Shown: positions 37,772 through 51,316 of the stretch, in pieces
Layout of the letters: every line of letters begins with the position of its first letter
Position numbering within the stretch: position 1 is the stretch's first letter
Assembly: GCA_025642065.1 (NCBI GenBank)
Contig: JAODUP010000277.1
Location: forward strand, 338,501-402,500
From: Paralvinella palmiformis
Taxonomy: Eukaryota > Annelida > Polychaeta > Terebellida > Alvinellidae
Direction: 5' to 3'
Length of the DNA stretch: 64,000 bases
The notes under the pieces: model-generated
Seen by the model: the letters and a program-made list of their open reading frames with translations, nothing else
Told to the model about the DNA's origin: nothing
The model's database searches: none
Translations under genes and position numbers: made by a program

Positions 37772-38376
37772 TTAAAGGGATAGGTCACCTTCATTACCAA
37801 TTTTCAGGACTAATACAGCAATACTCACAAAGATCATAATATTGTGAAAATGTGTAAATGATCACCCACATATTAAATAATCCAGTTCTGATTAATTGAC
37901 TTTTAATGGCCTGTGGGCGCCACCATTTTGAGGCTAGAGAGAGACCGGAAGCTCCTGAATGCTGACGACACTTGAATGCAGCAGTTTGACCGGAAGTTTG
38001 TAGAGCCCGTACAAAAGCACGTAAACAAGTGTGAACAAAGAATTATTCCAGAACAAAAGGCAATTATCTTGTTAAAATTATGTCATGAATGACATACAAC
38101 CATATCAGTTCGAGCCAGAAGGAACCATAGAAGAGAAAAATGATTAAAAATGGCTGAGATATTAATGCTCAAGAGTAACTATAATCCGCGTCAGTCTAGA
38201 TAGGGCTCATGTGACCTCAGAGTATTTGAGTTTTGGCGGCCCTCCAGTAATTTGGATTATTTCCCTATATCTATGATATCAGGTCTATTTCGTTATTATT
38301 ATTGTGGAATTTTTGGTTACTGTTCTAAGCATAACATATTTAAGAAATATTTTCTGAGGGTGAACTGTCCCTTTAA
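37772..38376. mobile_element. 605-bp MITE flanked by TTAA (Kolobok/piggyBac-like insertion preference)
   Basis: The left terminus TTAAAGGGATAGGTCACC and the right terminus GGTGAACTGTCCCTTTAA are inverted repeats with two differences, and both end in TTAA. TTAA targets are used by piggyBac and Kolobok transposases. Very similar TTAAAGGGA(T/C)AGTTCACC ends are common in animal genomes. There is no open frame of note inside, so it would depend on a transposase supplied elsewhere. Confidence 0.8.
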
Positions 38377-38594
38377 GAGTCAGCTCAGACTCACTTGGCT
38401 CTTCAGTTTAAGTTGGCTGTAGGCATGCCTGTGGTCCTGAAGCCTTTACTTAACTTGCCGTTCTATTTGATTTCATTGTCTTTTGTGTATATATAGGTTC
38501 TTTAAGGTTCATTTTTAACTTGTCTATTGTGTTTAGTTAATCAGATTTATAATACTATTGTGCTAACAGTGTCACAGCATCGGGCTTTATATGT

Positions 38595-39297
38595 CACTAT
38601 TACAGAAGTACTTATGTCAGCCAGTGACATAACACTATTACAGAAGTACTTATGTCAGCCAGAGACATAACACTATTACAGAAGTACTTATGTCAGCCAG
38701 TGACATAACACTATTACAGAAGTACTTATCTCAGCCAGTGACATAACACTATTACAGAAGTACTTATGTAAGCCAGAGACATAACACTATTACAGAAGTA
38801 CTTATGTCAGCCAGTGACATAACACTATTACAGAAGTATTATGTTAGCCAGAGACATAACACTATTACAGAAGTACTTATGTCAGCCAGTGACATAACAC
38901 TATTACAGAAGTATTATGTTAGCCAGAGACATAACACTATTACAGAAGTACTTATGTCAGCCAGTGACATAACACTATTACAGAAGTACTTATGTTAGCC
39001 AGAGACATAACACTATTACAGAAGTACTTATGTCAGCCAGTGACATAACACTATTACAGAAGTACTTATGTCAGCCAGTGACATAACACTATTACAGAAG
39101 TACTTATGTCAGCCAGTGACATAACACTATTTCAGAAGTACTTATGTCAGCCAGAGACATAACACTATTACAGAAGTACTTATGTCAGCCAGAGATATAA
39201 CACTATTACAGAAGTACTTATGTTAGCCAGAGACATAACACTATTACAGAAGTAATTATGTTAGCCAGAGACATAACACTATTACAGAAGTACTTAA
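38595..39297 (+). repeat. 38-bp minisatellite, about 18.5 units
   Basis: The unit is CACTATTACAGAAGTACTTA followed by TGTCAGCCAGTGACATAA. Two main variants alternate irregularly: CAGTGACAT and CAGAGACAT; two units lost one base (37 bp). In the GTG variant ATGTCA and TGACAT form a 6-bp hairpin stem around GCCAG, which the GAG variant breaks. The repeats are contiguous without spacers, so this is a satellite array, not CRISPR. Open frames through it are accidental. Confidence 0.97.
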
Positions 39298-40235
39298 AAT
39301 GTTCTTTGGTCATTCATTTTGGTTGAGTTCTGAAAGTTATCAATCTCAACGATATCGCATCACACCGATCATTGTTAAAAGTGTTACATAACACAACTGA
39401 CCTTATCTTCCAGGCTTTACGTACGTTTTTGGTGGTTAATTATTAAACTGATTTGTTAGGAATGAATTTTGGTGGGTTTTCTTCCTACTGCAACTTCTAT
39501 ATTTCAGTCTTTTTTAATTTTCTTTTTTCTACCTTCAGTGGTTTATATTTGGGGATAAATGAGAGCTTCCAAGAAATATAAATCTTCTAGTTTTGCAAGT
39601 CATATCTGTCAATTGGTATGTCTTTCATCTTGGAATTGGATAGTGTAGTAACTAGTCAGGTTCTCACTTCATTCAAAGAGATCAGCTATCACCATTCTAA
39701 ATCTACCACAAAGGTCTTTTGTGAAACTTTCCCCTTTGAAGTGGGAAATGTGGGATCTGAAATAAAATTAGCTTTTTAATGGGAGAATAGTGTCTTTAAA
39801 GGACATGTTTTTTTGGGGGGGTTCTTTCACTTTTTCAAAACCAGACGTTTCCATTACATGATTCAATTAGACCAGGAGATTAATGACCATTTTGGCATAT
39901 ATACACTTCTGGATATTGCCATGTTGGAACCCTGCTGACTGCGCACATGAAGCCCAGATTATTCCTGGTGCGGAGCAGGGTGCACCCGAATTATTTTCCC
40001 CATAAGTCGCATTGTCTAGAATTTGTTGTTGTGTGTTTACTAGTTTTGTGTCATAGTTAAGGGGCATATTGCTGCTAATCACGTATGCCTTGCCAAAAGA
40101 ACCAAAAATTAATCATTTATGTATCCAGTTTATCAACATGTAGATTGAATGAGCAGACTTCACATTTAATATAAGCAAAATATTCTGAATCCTATTTGTG
40201 CTGTCTCAATTGGGCCATGACACAGCACACATGAC
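39298..40235. other. No feature recognised
   Basis: Non-coding DNA between the minisatellite and SINE C. Confidence 0.4.
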
Positions 40236-40239
40236 TCGT

Positions 40240-40535
40240 GGCCAGACAGATTTATGTGCCCTCTATCATGGCCAAACTGGCAGTTATTTTAAGTGGCTTA
40301 GCTACCTCAAATGATGGAGACGGATACGGTCTGCAATTTACTGCTTCACCATAAATTTAGACTTTATGATATATGGCATATTCGGCAGAGAAAACCTTGC
40401 CAGTTGCCTGGTTGGATGAAAAACTCCTACTATATTGCCATGGTTGAGATTCAAACCTCGACCTCCCCCACAACATGACCATGAGTAATAAAGTTGCACG
40501 CTCTTACCCGCTAGGTCATGCAGGTGAGAAGTGTG
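40240..40535 (-). mobile_element. SINE family C copy
   Basis: The - strand reads the tRNA-like head TGACCTAGCGGGTAAGAGCG, the box GGTTTGAATC, then TTCATCCAACCAGGCAACTG, GCCGAATATGCCAT and the 3' part GGTGAAGCAGTAAATTGCAG, ending near GCCACTTAAAATAACTGCCA. It aligns over its length with the + strand copy at 22.8 kb but has a single copy of the 3' part. Confidence 0.8.
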
Positions 40536-42840
40536 TATCCTTCGGTATTGTTGTGCAACAGTCTAAAGCCAGAGGCCGACATTTTATTCAATTGTATGTG
40601 TAGCATCACCTGTGACTCTCTTCGTGCTAACACTGAGGATGCATGCATATTCAGGCATTTCATTAATCAGCCACGTATGGCTGCCAGTTCAAAATGATCC
40701 TCATAAACATGAACTTATTCTAAAAAAAGGTGTTGGTCATGAAATAATTAATTTGAAGTATGAAAAACAAACCGATTCATGATAGTCTACATTCATTTCA
40801 TGAAGAGTCCTCTCAGGTAAAGGCAAGCCCCAAATTCTTTTATTTATTTAAAAAAAAATTATTTATTTATTCAATATGTTTTTAGTGCATTCCCATTTGC
40901 TAATGCATTATTGGGGTTTTCACTTATTACAGTTGTAATACATATCATCAATTCATATTACATACATTTACATATCATACAATGTTGTATTATTAGTCAT
41001 TTTCATTCACAAATGTATAACAGTAACAGTAAGACCTAATTTATTTACATATATTATTTTGTTCTCTCTATTTAAAATTGCTTGCTTTTTTCCTCTAATC
41101 TGTTACTTTATTTCATCACATGGTGGGGGGAGGAAGAAACATATCGTGCAGGATACCAGGACATATTTCAAATTCATATTCTTCTTCTGAACACTCTTGC
41201 AATGGATGATCTATCACTGTTGTGAATCATAATTAACCAATAAAAAGTGTTTTTAGCTGCTGTGTTTTATTTCTGTTGTCATGGTCTGACTCGGACAGTT
41301 TCATGATAGACGCAGCAAGCCTTGGCTATTTACTTAGAGTTGGCCTACTTCAGCCCATAATTTAGTGATTTGTTGCTTAATTGTGTAATATTATTGATTA
41401 ATGTTTTATTAGAATGTTAGAAAACAGTGTCTAATTATTATTATTTTCAAGATTTGATTTCTGTCTAGGAAAAGTCTTAAATTTGGTTACTGTAGTAACA
41501 TTAGGTATGATTCTTGGCAAATAACTTGAAGAGACATTGAATTTTGTCTGGATAAACTTTTCCCACTCCAGAAAAGAACATGATATTCTGAATTTCAGAC
41601 TGTTCATCTGGATGCCAGGGATATCAATGTGGCATGGTGGCAGATTAAAGAGAGCTCACTCTGATCCAAGATGACCCAATTCTAGCCAGAACACCCCAGT
41701 TGAATTAATCCTGGTTCTGGATACTCTGGCTTAAAACCAAAGTATCTTACAAGGATTGAGCTCTAACTCAACTCAACAAGCAAACCGATAATGAGAAATA
41801 TCATATTCTATGTAAAGTTGTCTGTGTTCTAAAAAAAAATGGAAAATTTCAAAAATCTGCATTTTGAGATGAAACTTCATTTGTGGGTCAGAAAACTAAT
41901 AATTTTCAATCTTTGTCAGTGTTGTATCACCTGATTTAATAGTTCAGTAATGCTTAACTGTACAATAGTACTTCTGTCAACTGATGGCACAACATGTGAG
42001 TTGCCAGCTGCTGATATTAAATAGTCCACCATCATTTGGCATAGTGGATCTCTAACACTTTGTAATAGCGGTTAAGGCTTCCCTCATAGTATATCCACCA
42101 AATGTAACATGAGAACATGCATACCAAACAACCTCCCCCCCTCGCAATAGATCCGGGTAGAGGAGGCTTTGATGTTAAGACTCGGCGGCCTGGAGTCTGC
42201 TAATTCCAGATAAAGTATGAATTGAGATTGAAAAAACAAATAGGTCTCATCCCGAGAGCTATCTTGTTGACCCTTGGGTAAAAATAATATTAAGTACTCC
42301 CCCCAATGACTGACATCTAAACAAATGAGATACTCTGTAATGAAGAGTACTGCTCACTTTATGTTGTTTATTGTTGACATTATAGTTTTAAACAGTTTGT
42401 TAAGTTTTTATTTAAATGCTATAGTTACTCAAGTTTATACTGATGACAGCAATCCTGACTGATTTTGGTTACTGCCTCCCTCCCTCCGAATGAGACATTG
42501 TTAGTTCAGGGTACACACACAGGCGCTTGTATCTGTTTGATCTCTTCATGCACAATCCGATGTATATATGTTACAACTTACATTTAATCTGTATAATCAG
42601 GTAATATGTAAATTTCCATGAAATATTCAGGCAACACATCTGTTGTTAAGTGAGATTTAATACACATTACCTGAAAATTGCATTGACACAGCCCCCTGGC
42701 ACTTCAAAATGGTGTAACTCTGAAAATATTTCTTAGTAAAAGCTAAAACGTTTGCCAGGTCTCATCATATACATGGTAGTTGATATATAAAAAATATTAA
42801 TACAATCTGAAGTGGTTAGGTGGGAGACATTGATTGATTT

Positions 42841-42853
42841 TATATGGAATGAC

Positions 42854-42895
<42 letters not shown>

Positions 42896-42906
42896 CATTC
42901 CATATA
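42841..42906. repeat. TA array inside a 14-bp perfect inverted repeat
   Basis: TATATGGAATGACC (42,841-42,854) and GGTCATTCCATATA (42,893-42,906) are exact inverted copies on either side of a run of TA dinucleotides, which is itself self-complementary. The whole 66 bp can extrude as one hairpin apart from one C-C mismatch. Confidence 0.9.
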
Positions 42907-44618
42907 TATTATATATGAGAGTGTTATGAGAGATACATGACACATAAAATCAGTTCGATTATTACAGTGTCACCTGTGCGTTCAACTTCCTTTTGTTCAT
43001 TTGCACGTCATATTATGTTTATAGGATGCTTAATTGACACAACGTAATGATAGTATCTGTGCAAAATAAACAAAACTAATTGCTCTAAGCGTTCTCCTGC
43101 AAGATGTACTTCTGGTTGAAAAATAATGAAAACAATTATGGGCAGAGTCCTGTGATACTAATATATCAACGTGCTTTACGCATACTTTGGACCATATCTC
43201 AGTCACTGTTTGTTTTTTCTTTGTGTACGCAAAAGTTTGGTTCACAGCCAATTATTCTACCCCACATTTAGCCTTCATGTAAACTTGGGCAGTGCAGTCA
43301 TGGTCTTAATTTTGTCAACATTTCCTTGACTTGTTATTCGCCGATCAATTCCCATTGGGGTTAGTCAAATATGACTGATTTCGACCTGAAGGAGAGTTAA
43401 TTGTGTCAGAGGTTCTGTATCTTTACTGTCTATTTCGAGATGGAAAAATCATATGGAAGGTCATCCATACGCTACTTTCAATGGAGTGTGACACAGTGAT
43501 GTCATCTGGGAATTGATCATTTGTGGAGTTGGAGAAATTATCTAATGAGTGGAAGTTTAGATGGGTTGCAATTATCATTCATTATTTGTGAACTGGAAAT
43601 TTCCATGGATAGTTTGAATGTCATATACGATCACGTACAAGACCATCTCGTGTATAAGATGAATTGTGTTTATTGCCACTTCAAACAAAAGTGCTTTTCT
43701 TACTTGTGTTTTGGGAAAGTGCTGACCTTCATTTGTTATAGGAAAAACATTTTTGCAAAAGTCCTTGTTTTCTCTTTTCACGTTCATATTAACAACGTAT
43801 TGTATTTATGCATATACTAGTATGGAGACAACCACCGATGTACATTTATGCCTTGATAATTTGGCTTGTTTATTAATAAATCTGAACAAATGTTTTTGCC
43901 TTTGGGTGTTACTAGTGTATGAGACAAATAGTCTTATAAATGTATATCAAATAGCTCCAGATTTAAACAGTATCTTAACTCGCCAAACTCCACCTGTATC
44001 CAGCCCTGTCATCAACCCATCACTTGTTATTCACAGAACAGAACATCAGTCAACTGACTGAGACTGGATTTTCATCACCTGAAGGATCAGTCATTGGTCT
44101 TGTATTTTATTGCTCAAAAACAACCTTCAACTCTGTTTTACATTGATGACACTGAGGAATTGATCAGACTGGTAGAATACTGTAAAAAGATATCTTTCTT
44201 TTGGACTTCACATGTATACTGAAAATTTCATGTGAAATAAGGATCTTTTCTCCTAAATAAATGTAATTCCTGTAGTTAAAAAGTCTAGTAGTTTTAACTG
44301 TATCTACACGATATACATTAGTCAAATACAAATTCTTCTCTGATTGCAGTCAGTAGTTAGAGCACCTGTCTCAGTGCTGATTAGTCAGTGTGTGTGTGTG
44401 TGTGTGTATGAGGGAGTGGCCAATTAATGCCTTGAGTTGCACTAGGTCCCACATACTGTTAGATACAGTCCTATCTACACATTGCTTAAATATATTTTCC
44501 TAACAGTTATCCTTATTCATGTATCAGTAAAATTATGAAATTTTGCTAGAAATAAAACTTTGTATGCTTGAATTTGTCGGCAGTTGTATTGTAAGTTACA
44601 GCATATTCCAGCATATGT

Positions 44619-44620
<2 letters not shown>

Positions 44621-44656
<36 letters not shown>
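44621..44656 (+). repeat. (TA)n microsatellite
   Basis: About 18 TA units, about 370 bp before the first coding exon of the sorting nexin gene. Confidence 0.9.
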
Positions 44657-44660
<4 letters not shown>

Positions 44661-45024
44661 AAGAGATTGAAATTTCATTACATGCTGCAGTATCTCATTA
44701 ACAGCAAGAAGTCGGGTGCTACTGCTAACATCAATTGAATGATAATTTATTTTAATAAATGCCAACAGCACATAATATATTGCTAAATGTGTGTTGATTA
44801 CAGCTAGTATACATACATTATAAATTGGTAATGTAAATCATAGGACTTCTTCATTGTGTTGTTTAACAATATTATTACTAATTGGTTATAATTGTTACTG
44901 AATTATTTTAATAATATCAGTAATAATAATTAGATGAGTGAAGTGAGTGCAATAGCATACCTGTTAAAAGCATCTGATAACTTTATAAACAAATTTAATA
45001 TCTTTCCTTTATCACTGTTAACAG

Positions 45025-46454
45025 CAAATGCCATGGCTACAATAGAATTGAGAGTGCAGAATCCCATGACACACACAACAGCCAATGGTAAATTTACATC
45101 GTATCTGATTTATATTGAGGTGAGTCCAGAAAATGTACATTTCACTGATTAACTCTTGTATAATCGTGTATAAGGTAGGGTTTTAAACTTTGAAAATGTG
45201 TGGCTTTTGCTACTCGGCTTATACAGGAGTTGGCGGATAAATTGTCTATATTCAGGAGACTGTTCATTAGACCTGCTGAGTGATATTAGGTACCTGGTAC
45301 GTTTTGGCCAGAAAATGAAAATGCTCTTCATATTTAAACTCAAAGTTGTGCAAGATAATAACAACAACGGCAAAGCGTCCAGAAAGTTTAACATAACAGA
45401 GAAACTTGTGGATGATTGGCAGAAATGCGATGCTCAATTGCAGGAATTGCCCAAGAGTAAGAAAGCTCCACTACGAATGCCTGTGCTTGTGAGCCGAGAG
45501 AATGATTATGTTGTAACTTGCTCGACAATACCGGTTCAGGCACAACTGATGTCTTATGACTCTTCATCCATAGCATTAGTTGGATGCTGTACTAACTTCA
45601 TCAGACACCAAAACCTCTGACTGTGCACACTAAAATAAGCCAAAACCTTTGTACTGATTTGGATGATAAAATCGCACTGTTCCATCATTGTGCCACTGAT
45701 CAGAACACCATTACTTAACTGCTCAAGCTATGAAATAAGCCAGGCTCAGAGATTTCAGTTCTGCATTTTCTTATATTCAGGTTAGAAAGTTTTCTGGGTT
45801 AATAACTAATAAAATGGCCTAGTCTGATTTATGAGATTGCTTTAAATACACTAAAAATAATTTTTATGGTTTACCATTTTTTGTGTATAATACACCATTG
45901 TTTGAGTTCTTTTGCTTGTACAAAATTGGGTGTACTGAATACTTACTAAAATACATATATATCACTGATCCGGATCATTCTGTGACATAAAGTATTTGTA
46001 TGCCCCATACATGTATCAGATAAGAACTGGTCATTTTCTGATGGCCACCTGCTAGGGTTGTCTTCTAGCATGTTGAATTAAACCCGATCAGTCTAGCCCA
46101 AGGATGGCACAGATAAAGTCTCAAATATCAAATAATTATGTGATAATTTGGCTTTTAAAAATGTAAAAAGGTTGTTTGTATCTGATGAGTCATTGATGAT
46201 AGTTAAAAAGTTATAAAAATGTTTAAAATTGCTTCGAGGACTTCATTAGTTGAATATTTCTCCTAAAATAAAGTTCTACCCCAATGGAGAACATTGGAAG
46301 TGAACCTAGATGTGGAAGATATTCTTTGAACTAAGTTTTGAACAAGAAATAATCCAATTGGTTCTGTACTGACAGATGTACTGTACTCGCATGAATAAGG
46401 GCCCTGGCGGCTATTGTTTTCGATGACAACATATAGTGAATTGGTTGGAGCCAT

Positions 46455-46505
<51 letters not shown>

Positions 46506-49500
46506 ATGACTGATCATGGTAGAGGCTAAGCAGGTCACTGACTTACTGATGTATGTTGTGTGCTACACCACTGAAGGCTTTTAGAGATTTTTACTTACTG
46601 ATTCATTATAGGCAACCCATCCTTCCAAGGACAAAGAGGTTGAAAGGTAGCAAACTGGTGCCATTCTAACCCAATAATTGTTTGTGTGAGATAAATACAA
46701 TTTACAATTTGTATGAACCGTTGAAACCTTCGAACACTTTACAATATTATTTTGCCCAAAAGTACCCTAATTTTTAATATAAAATAACAAAGCCCTGGAA
46801 AATATTTTAGCTGCTCGGTATAATCCAAGAATTTAGGAAATATGTCACTAAACTAGCAGATCAAACCCCTGTCCAGGTAAAAGTTTCATCCATTCAGATT
46901 ATGTTAGCCATCTGTTTTGGTGACTCGATTGCTATTTTGTCTAAAACCGACACCATGGTGCAAAGTTTTGTGTATTAAGCTTGAACCAGTATTTGTTAAT
47001 ACTTATTCTGTAATATTTTTTTTATTAATATGATGATAATGGTGATGACGATGATAAAATTCTTTTCACAGACAGACAACTTGGCCTTCTCACTGAAGAA
47101 ATCCAACATTAGAAGACGATATTCGGAGTTTGTTTGGTTCCGAGATGTGTTGACCAAAAGCCATCCTGATGTGTATGTATTAAATTTAAATCTGTAATTG
47201 TAGTCTATAAGATGTTTCATCACAAAGCCGCCCTTTGGCCATATATCCAAAGGGTGATTATAATTTAAGTCTTCATCAATTCTCTTCCCGCGTGTTATTT
47301 AGGATTGTATATTGAACAACTTATGATCGTGAGACATTTGTTTTTTCTTTTATATCGTTAAATCTTTGCGTTTCTTCTTTTTTTTGTCAGTGATCATCCA
47401 TTTCTGTTAGATGTTAGTAATCTCTGTAGCAACATTTGTTATCATAAGAAAGTGACCATACCTAATGTCCAGTTAATGTGATTTGAGTAGATTGATTTTA
47501 TTGCTGATGTTACTCGCAATTTGGACAAACATCCTTTTTATTTATCTACAGCCATTAAAACAACAGGGTTAGTAGACTGAAATTAAGAAGTATCTTGTCA
47601 TTGAATACAAACGTGTTAGCCTGGAATTGAATGTTTGGACAGGACTTTGTTGTGTCTAAAAGTTCCATGTTTTAAATATCTAGACGTATAAAACCACATT
47701 TGTGCTGGAACACAATTTATTGCATAACATATAGGGCTGAGACAAAAATAACTTGCATTATAAGCATCTTGTTTTTAGTTAACTTTTTATTCCAAGGATA
47801 TAAATATAAATAGATTAAGTATATCTGCACAGCAAGTTATTAGTTTAAGTATATGCAATTATTTGATGTAGTGCCATGTATTATCATGCATAAGACCAGG
47901 AAATAATTCAAGAATTTAATACGCTTGAGATTAATTGCCTTGTGTACGTAAGTAACACCCAAAGGCAAAATATTTGATGGGATTTGGTGGTGAGAAAATC
48001 AATCAAGCTATGAGTATAATGGGTGATAATGGAAGAAATCTACATCAACACTCATCAGCATACTGACATATCCTATTTCACAGATCATAGCCACCAGTGT
48101 GGTTCAATCACATGTCATAATTTATATATAACCACAGTTGCTATGAACAATTTATAATATGTAAACTTAGTTTTAAAATTCAGTGTTATCTCTGTGGAGG
48201 CTTCTCACATTATGAGCTTCTAATGAATGCTGGTACAAATATATATTACTCATGATCACAATATCAGGGGAATTTGATTTGCATCATTTTGATAGGTTTT
48301 TTAAGAATACCAGTAATTCTTTTGGTACAAGTTTATTAATAATATGTAATGAGTGGGAAAAAAGAGAAAATAAGCATTTTTTCCAGTGAAGGTGTTTTTC
48401 ATGATAAATGATCGTTCGTTATTTGATTAATATTTGGATTTGAAACAATTCTCTTTGAAATGAACATGAATATAGACAAGGTCATCTTATTCACAAGGTA
48501 ATCTTATACACAGTCATATATGGTAAGAGGCTCAGGTCATCCCATAATCTAACAGTTAAGCATGTTGCACATTATGCTAAAGGATGGATTTGCCCTAACT
48601 ACCAAGGATCACAGGTTTGATCCCAGCAAAATGTCAAAACTTTCTAGGGATTAATTTCTCCTGTGATTGATGGGGAGGAAACATGAACATCCACTCAATA
48701 AAAGGGACCATGCTGGAAATAAGTGCTCGCACTTTCATGTGTTATCCCTATTTCATGGTCATAGATCATGAAATGAAAGATATCAATCAATCCTTTAATC
48801 ACCTGTGCCATCATACAATCTAAACTTGTTCAGTAATGATGTTTTACTTTACACCCCTTTTTCAAGAATCATATGATAAGAGCCAAACTATTTACCAGAC
48901 ATCCTAAATACCACCTTTTAAAATACCCAGTAGCTATTTATTAATGTGGTACCATGATCCAATAGTAAACATAGCAGCCTTTCTGACCCATTCATCTGAA
49001 CCTCTAGCAGTCATTGCAAAGGGACAGGATCTACCTGGGGGGGTCTTTTATTGGCTTTTGCAACCCACCTGAATGCTGCTCCCCAAAGTGATCCTTGAAT
49101 CGGTGGCCCTAAGATTTGACTTTGTTTCGTGAATTTACAGTTTATACTCTGATATATCTGCATGGTGCTAATTCAGAAACATATTTTATTCCATAGCACT
49201 CCTCCACCTCTACCGCCAAAGACATTTTTCAGGGACAGATTTGATCCGGAGTTGATAGAATATCGGAAAGCTGGATTGGAGCTCTTCCTTCATGGGTAAG
49301 AAAACGTCTACATGCCAATATTTGATAAAGGGCCAGGTTTTAAGCTGAAGAAGCAAGTATTGATCTTGTCATTGTCCCGTACGTCAAAGGTGACCTTCGG
49401 GATGCTGTTTCTCACTATTCCGACATTGGTTTCAGTGAATGAGCAGTAACACTGACACTGCATCAGCAGTCCATGTTTAAACATTGTTTTATGTAAGCCA

Positions 49501-50422
49501 ACCTTTCATATCTCTTGTATTTCATTCATGTACTTCCAAACATCTGTGACATCCAATTCCACATGGTTGGAAGCCACTACACTAAATATCTGTGATTACT
49601 TACTTCAGCAGCTGTGCATCAGCTGTAGGTCTCCGCATTGGAAAGGCTGACATTCACATCTACAAGTGATAAAATGGTTTTGTGTTTTGCCCAGAATCAA
49701 GATGGACGTGTGTAGAGATGTACTATTTGTCTGACTTTCTGTCTTCATTTGTACTAGGTTAGGTGTAAGACAAACTAAGTGAGATAGCTAATGGTAGACA
49801 AAAAAAAATTCATCAGCCAAAGCTATTAAAGTGAGCTGGGTTCAGATTTTCCTTTTGTATTTTGTCCAAATTTGATGAAATTGGTTTGCTATAATTGGCC
49901 AAACCCAGCATTGGAGTTTAACCCAGGCTAAGCCTAGCCTAGTCAGTGAACATTTGTACAAAGGTGTGGTACTAGTTTAGGAAACTCATTGTGATATAAG
50001 TTTTACATTACTATATTACAGTGACTAACTACTCTTAGTTCATGTTTAGATAGTCTTCAACCACACAAACAAATTGAAATGATTGGATAAAGCCATGGCA
50101 ACAAGCCTGCTTCCTTGCTTACTTTTTTTTCACTGGTTTCATCAGAGATGCAGTGGACTGAAACTCATGCCAGACTCCTCATCAAGGGTCCTGGTGATTA
50201 TTAATATTACTCATGTCTGTAGTTTCCAGTCAAGTGTGAGAACCATTCCTGGAGTCTATGTTACACACCAGCCATATTTTCTCACACTTTGACACCATTC
50301 AAACCAAACTTCATAACAGGTTTGGATTGGAAAAACCAAGCTAAGCATGTGACGTATTATAGTCAGTTTGTAGGAGGAAGATGGCAAGAAAGTGTGTGCT
50401 TAATTCTATACTATTATGTGTG

Positions 50423-50477
<55 letters not shown>

Positions 50478-51269
50478 TATATATATGTAAACTGGCCAAT
50501 AGTGGCCGGATCTGTACTGAAAACCCAAATGTTTGGAAGATCTGACTTTTTAACACAGTTCTTGTAGAGCAATGAAAAATATCAAACATAAACGGTGCAT
50601 GTGTATGAGTGGATGTTTTGGGTAGGGAAAGGGAGTTCCCAGAAGCACCTTGACTTATACGTGCATCATATTTCCTACCAGCTGAAGGAATGATGTTTTC
50701 AGCCATGCTTGACACACAACACTATAGGATTCAACCCAATAAGAGCCAGAGTAGGAATAAAATTATCACATCGCTGCCTTCTAACCCATTATTATTCAAT
50801 AAAGAACAATTAACTTTCATCAAACTGTTATTTAGATCTGACAAACATGCCAATCTTTATGTAATAATATTTGATAGTCATCCACTGTTACCTACCAGTA
50901 CCGCCAGATGTTCTGTGAAACAATGAATTAATAACACTTGCCAATTGAAGTTACAATCAGCTGTGTTTGTGTGAGCCAGAGTTGGAACAAAATCACCACA
51001 TTCTCTCTGTCTTATTCAATAAATAATGATTAATTTTCACCAAACTGTTATTTGGATCTCACAAACATGCCAGTCACGCACTGTTAACTACAGATACTTC
51101 CAGATGATTAGTGATAATATAGAAATCACTGTTCACATTGCAAACCTTGCTCCACTTGCTGTTAAACAATTAATTAATAACACTTGCCTGTTGAAGTTAC
51201 AATCATGTCTGTTTCATATGACAACTTTGTTTATTAGTTATAACATCAAAGAAAAATCTGTGTATATAA

Positions 51270-51316
<47 letters not shown>

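Larger units (their letters stand above)
40540..45020. other. Non-coding DNA upstream of the sorting nexin gene
   Basis: Contains a palindromic TA array (42,841-42,906) and a TA array at 44,621-44,656. Non-coding first exons or the promoter of the sorting nexin gene may lie here, but I could not identify them. Confidence 0.5.

Noticed and set aside
38595..39297. CRISPR-like array of 38-bp repeats
   Set aside because: The units are contiguous with no spacers and the genome is animal, so it is a minisatellite.
44040..44210. Possible reverse transcriptase scrap (SPEGSVIGLVFY and YIDDTEEL)
   Set aside because: The two motifs are in different frames with a spacing shorter than usual, and no flanking RT motifs were found; too weak to list.
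44343..44400. tRNA-like string CAGTAGTTAGAGCACCTGTC
   Set aside because: No complete cloverleaf; at most a decayed SINE head beside a TG microsatellite.
45198..45620. 140-codon frame within intron 1 of the sorting nexin gene
   Set aside because: No similarity to PX proteins and no need for an extra exon; exons 1 and 2 join in frame across it.
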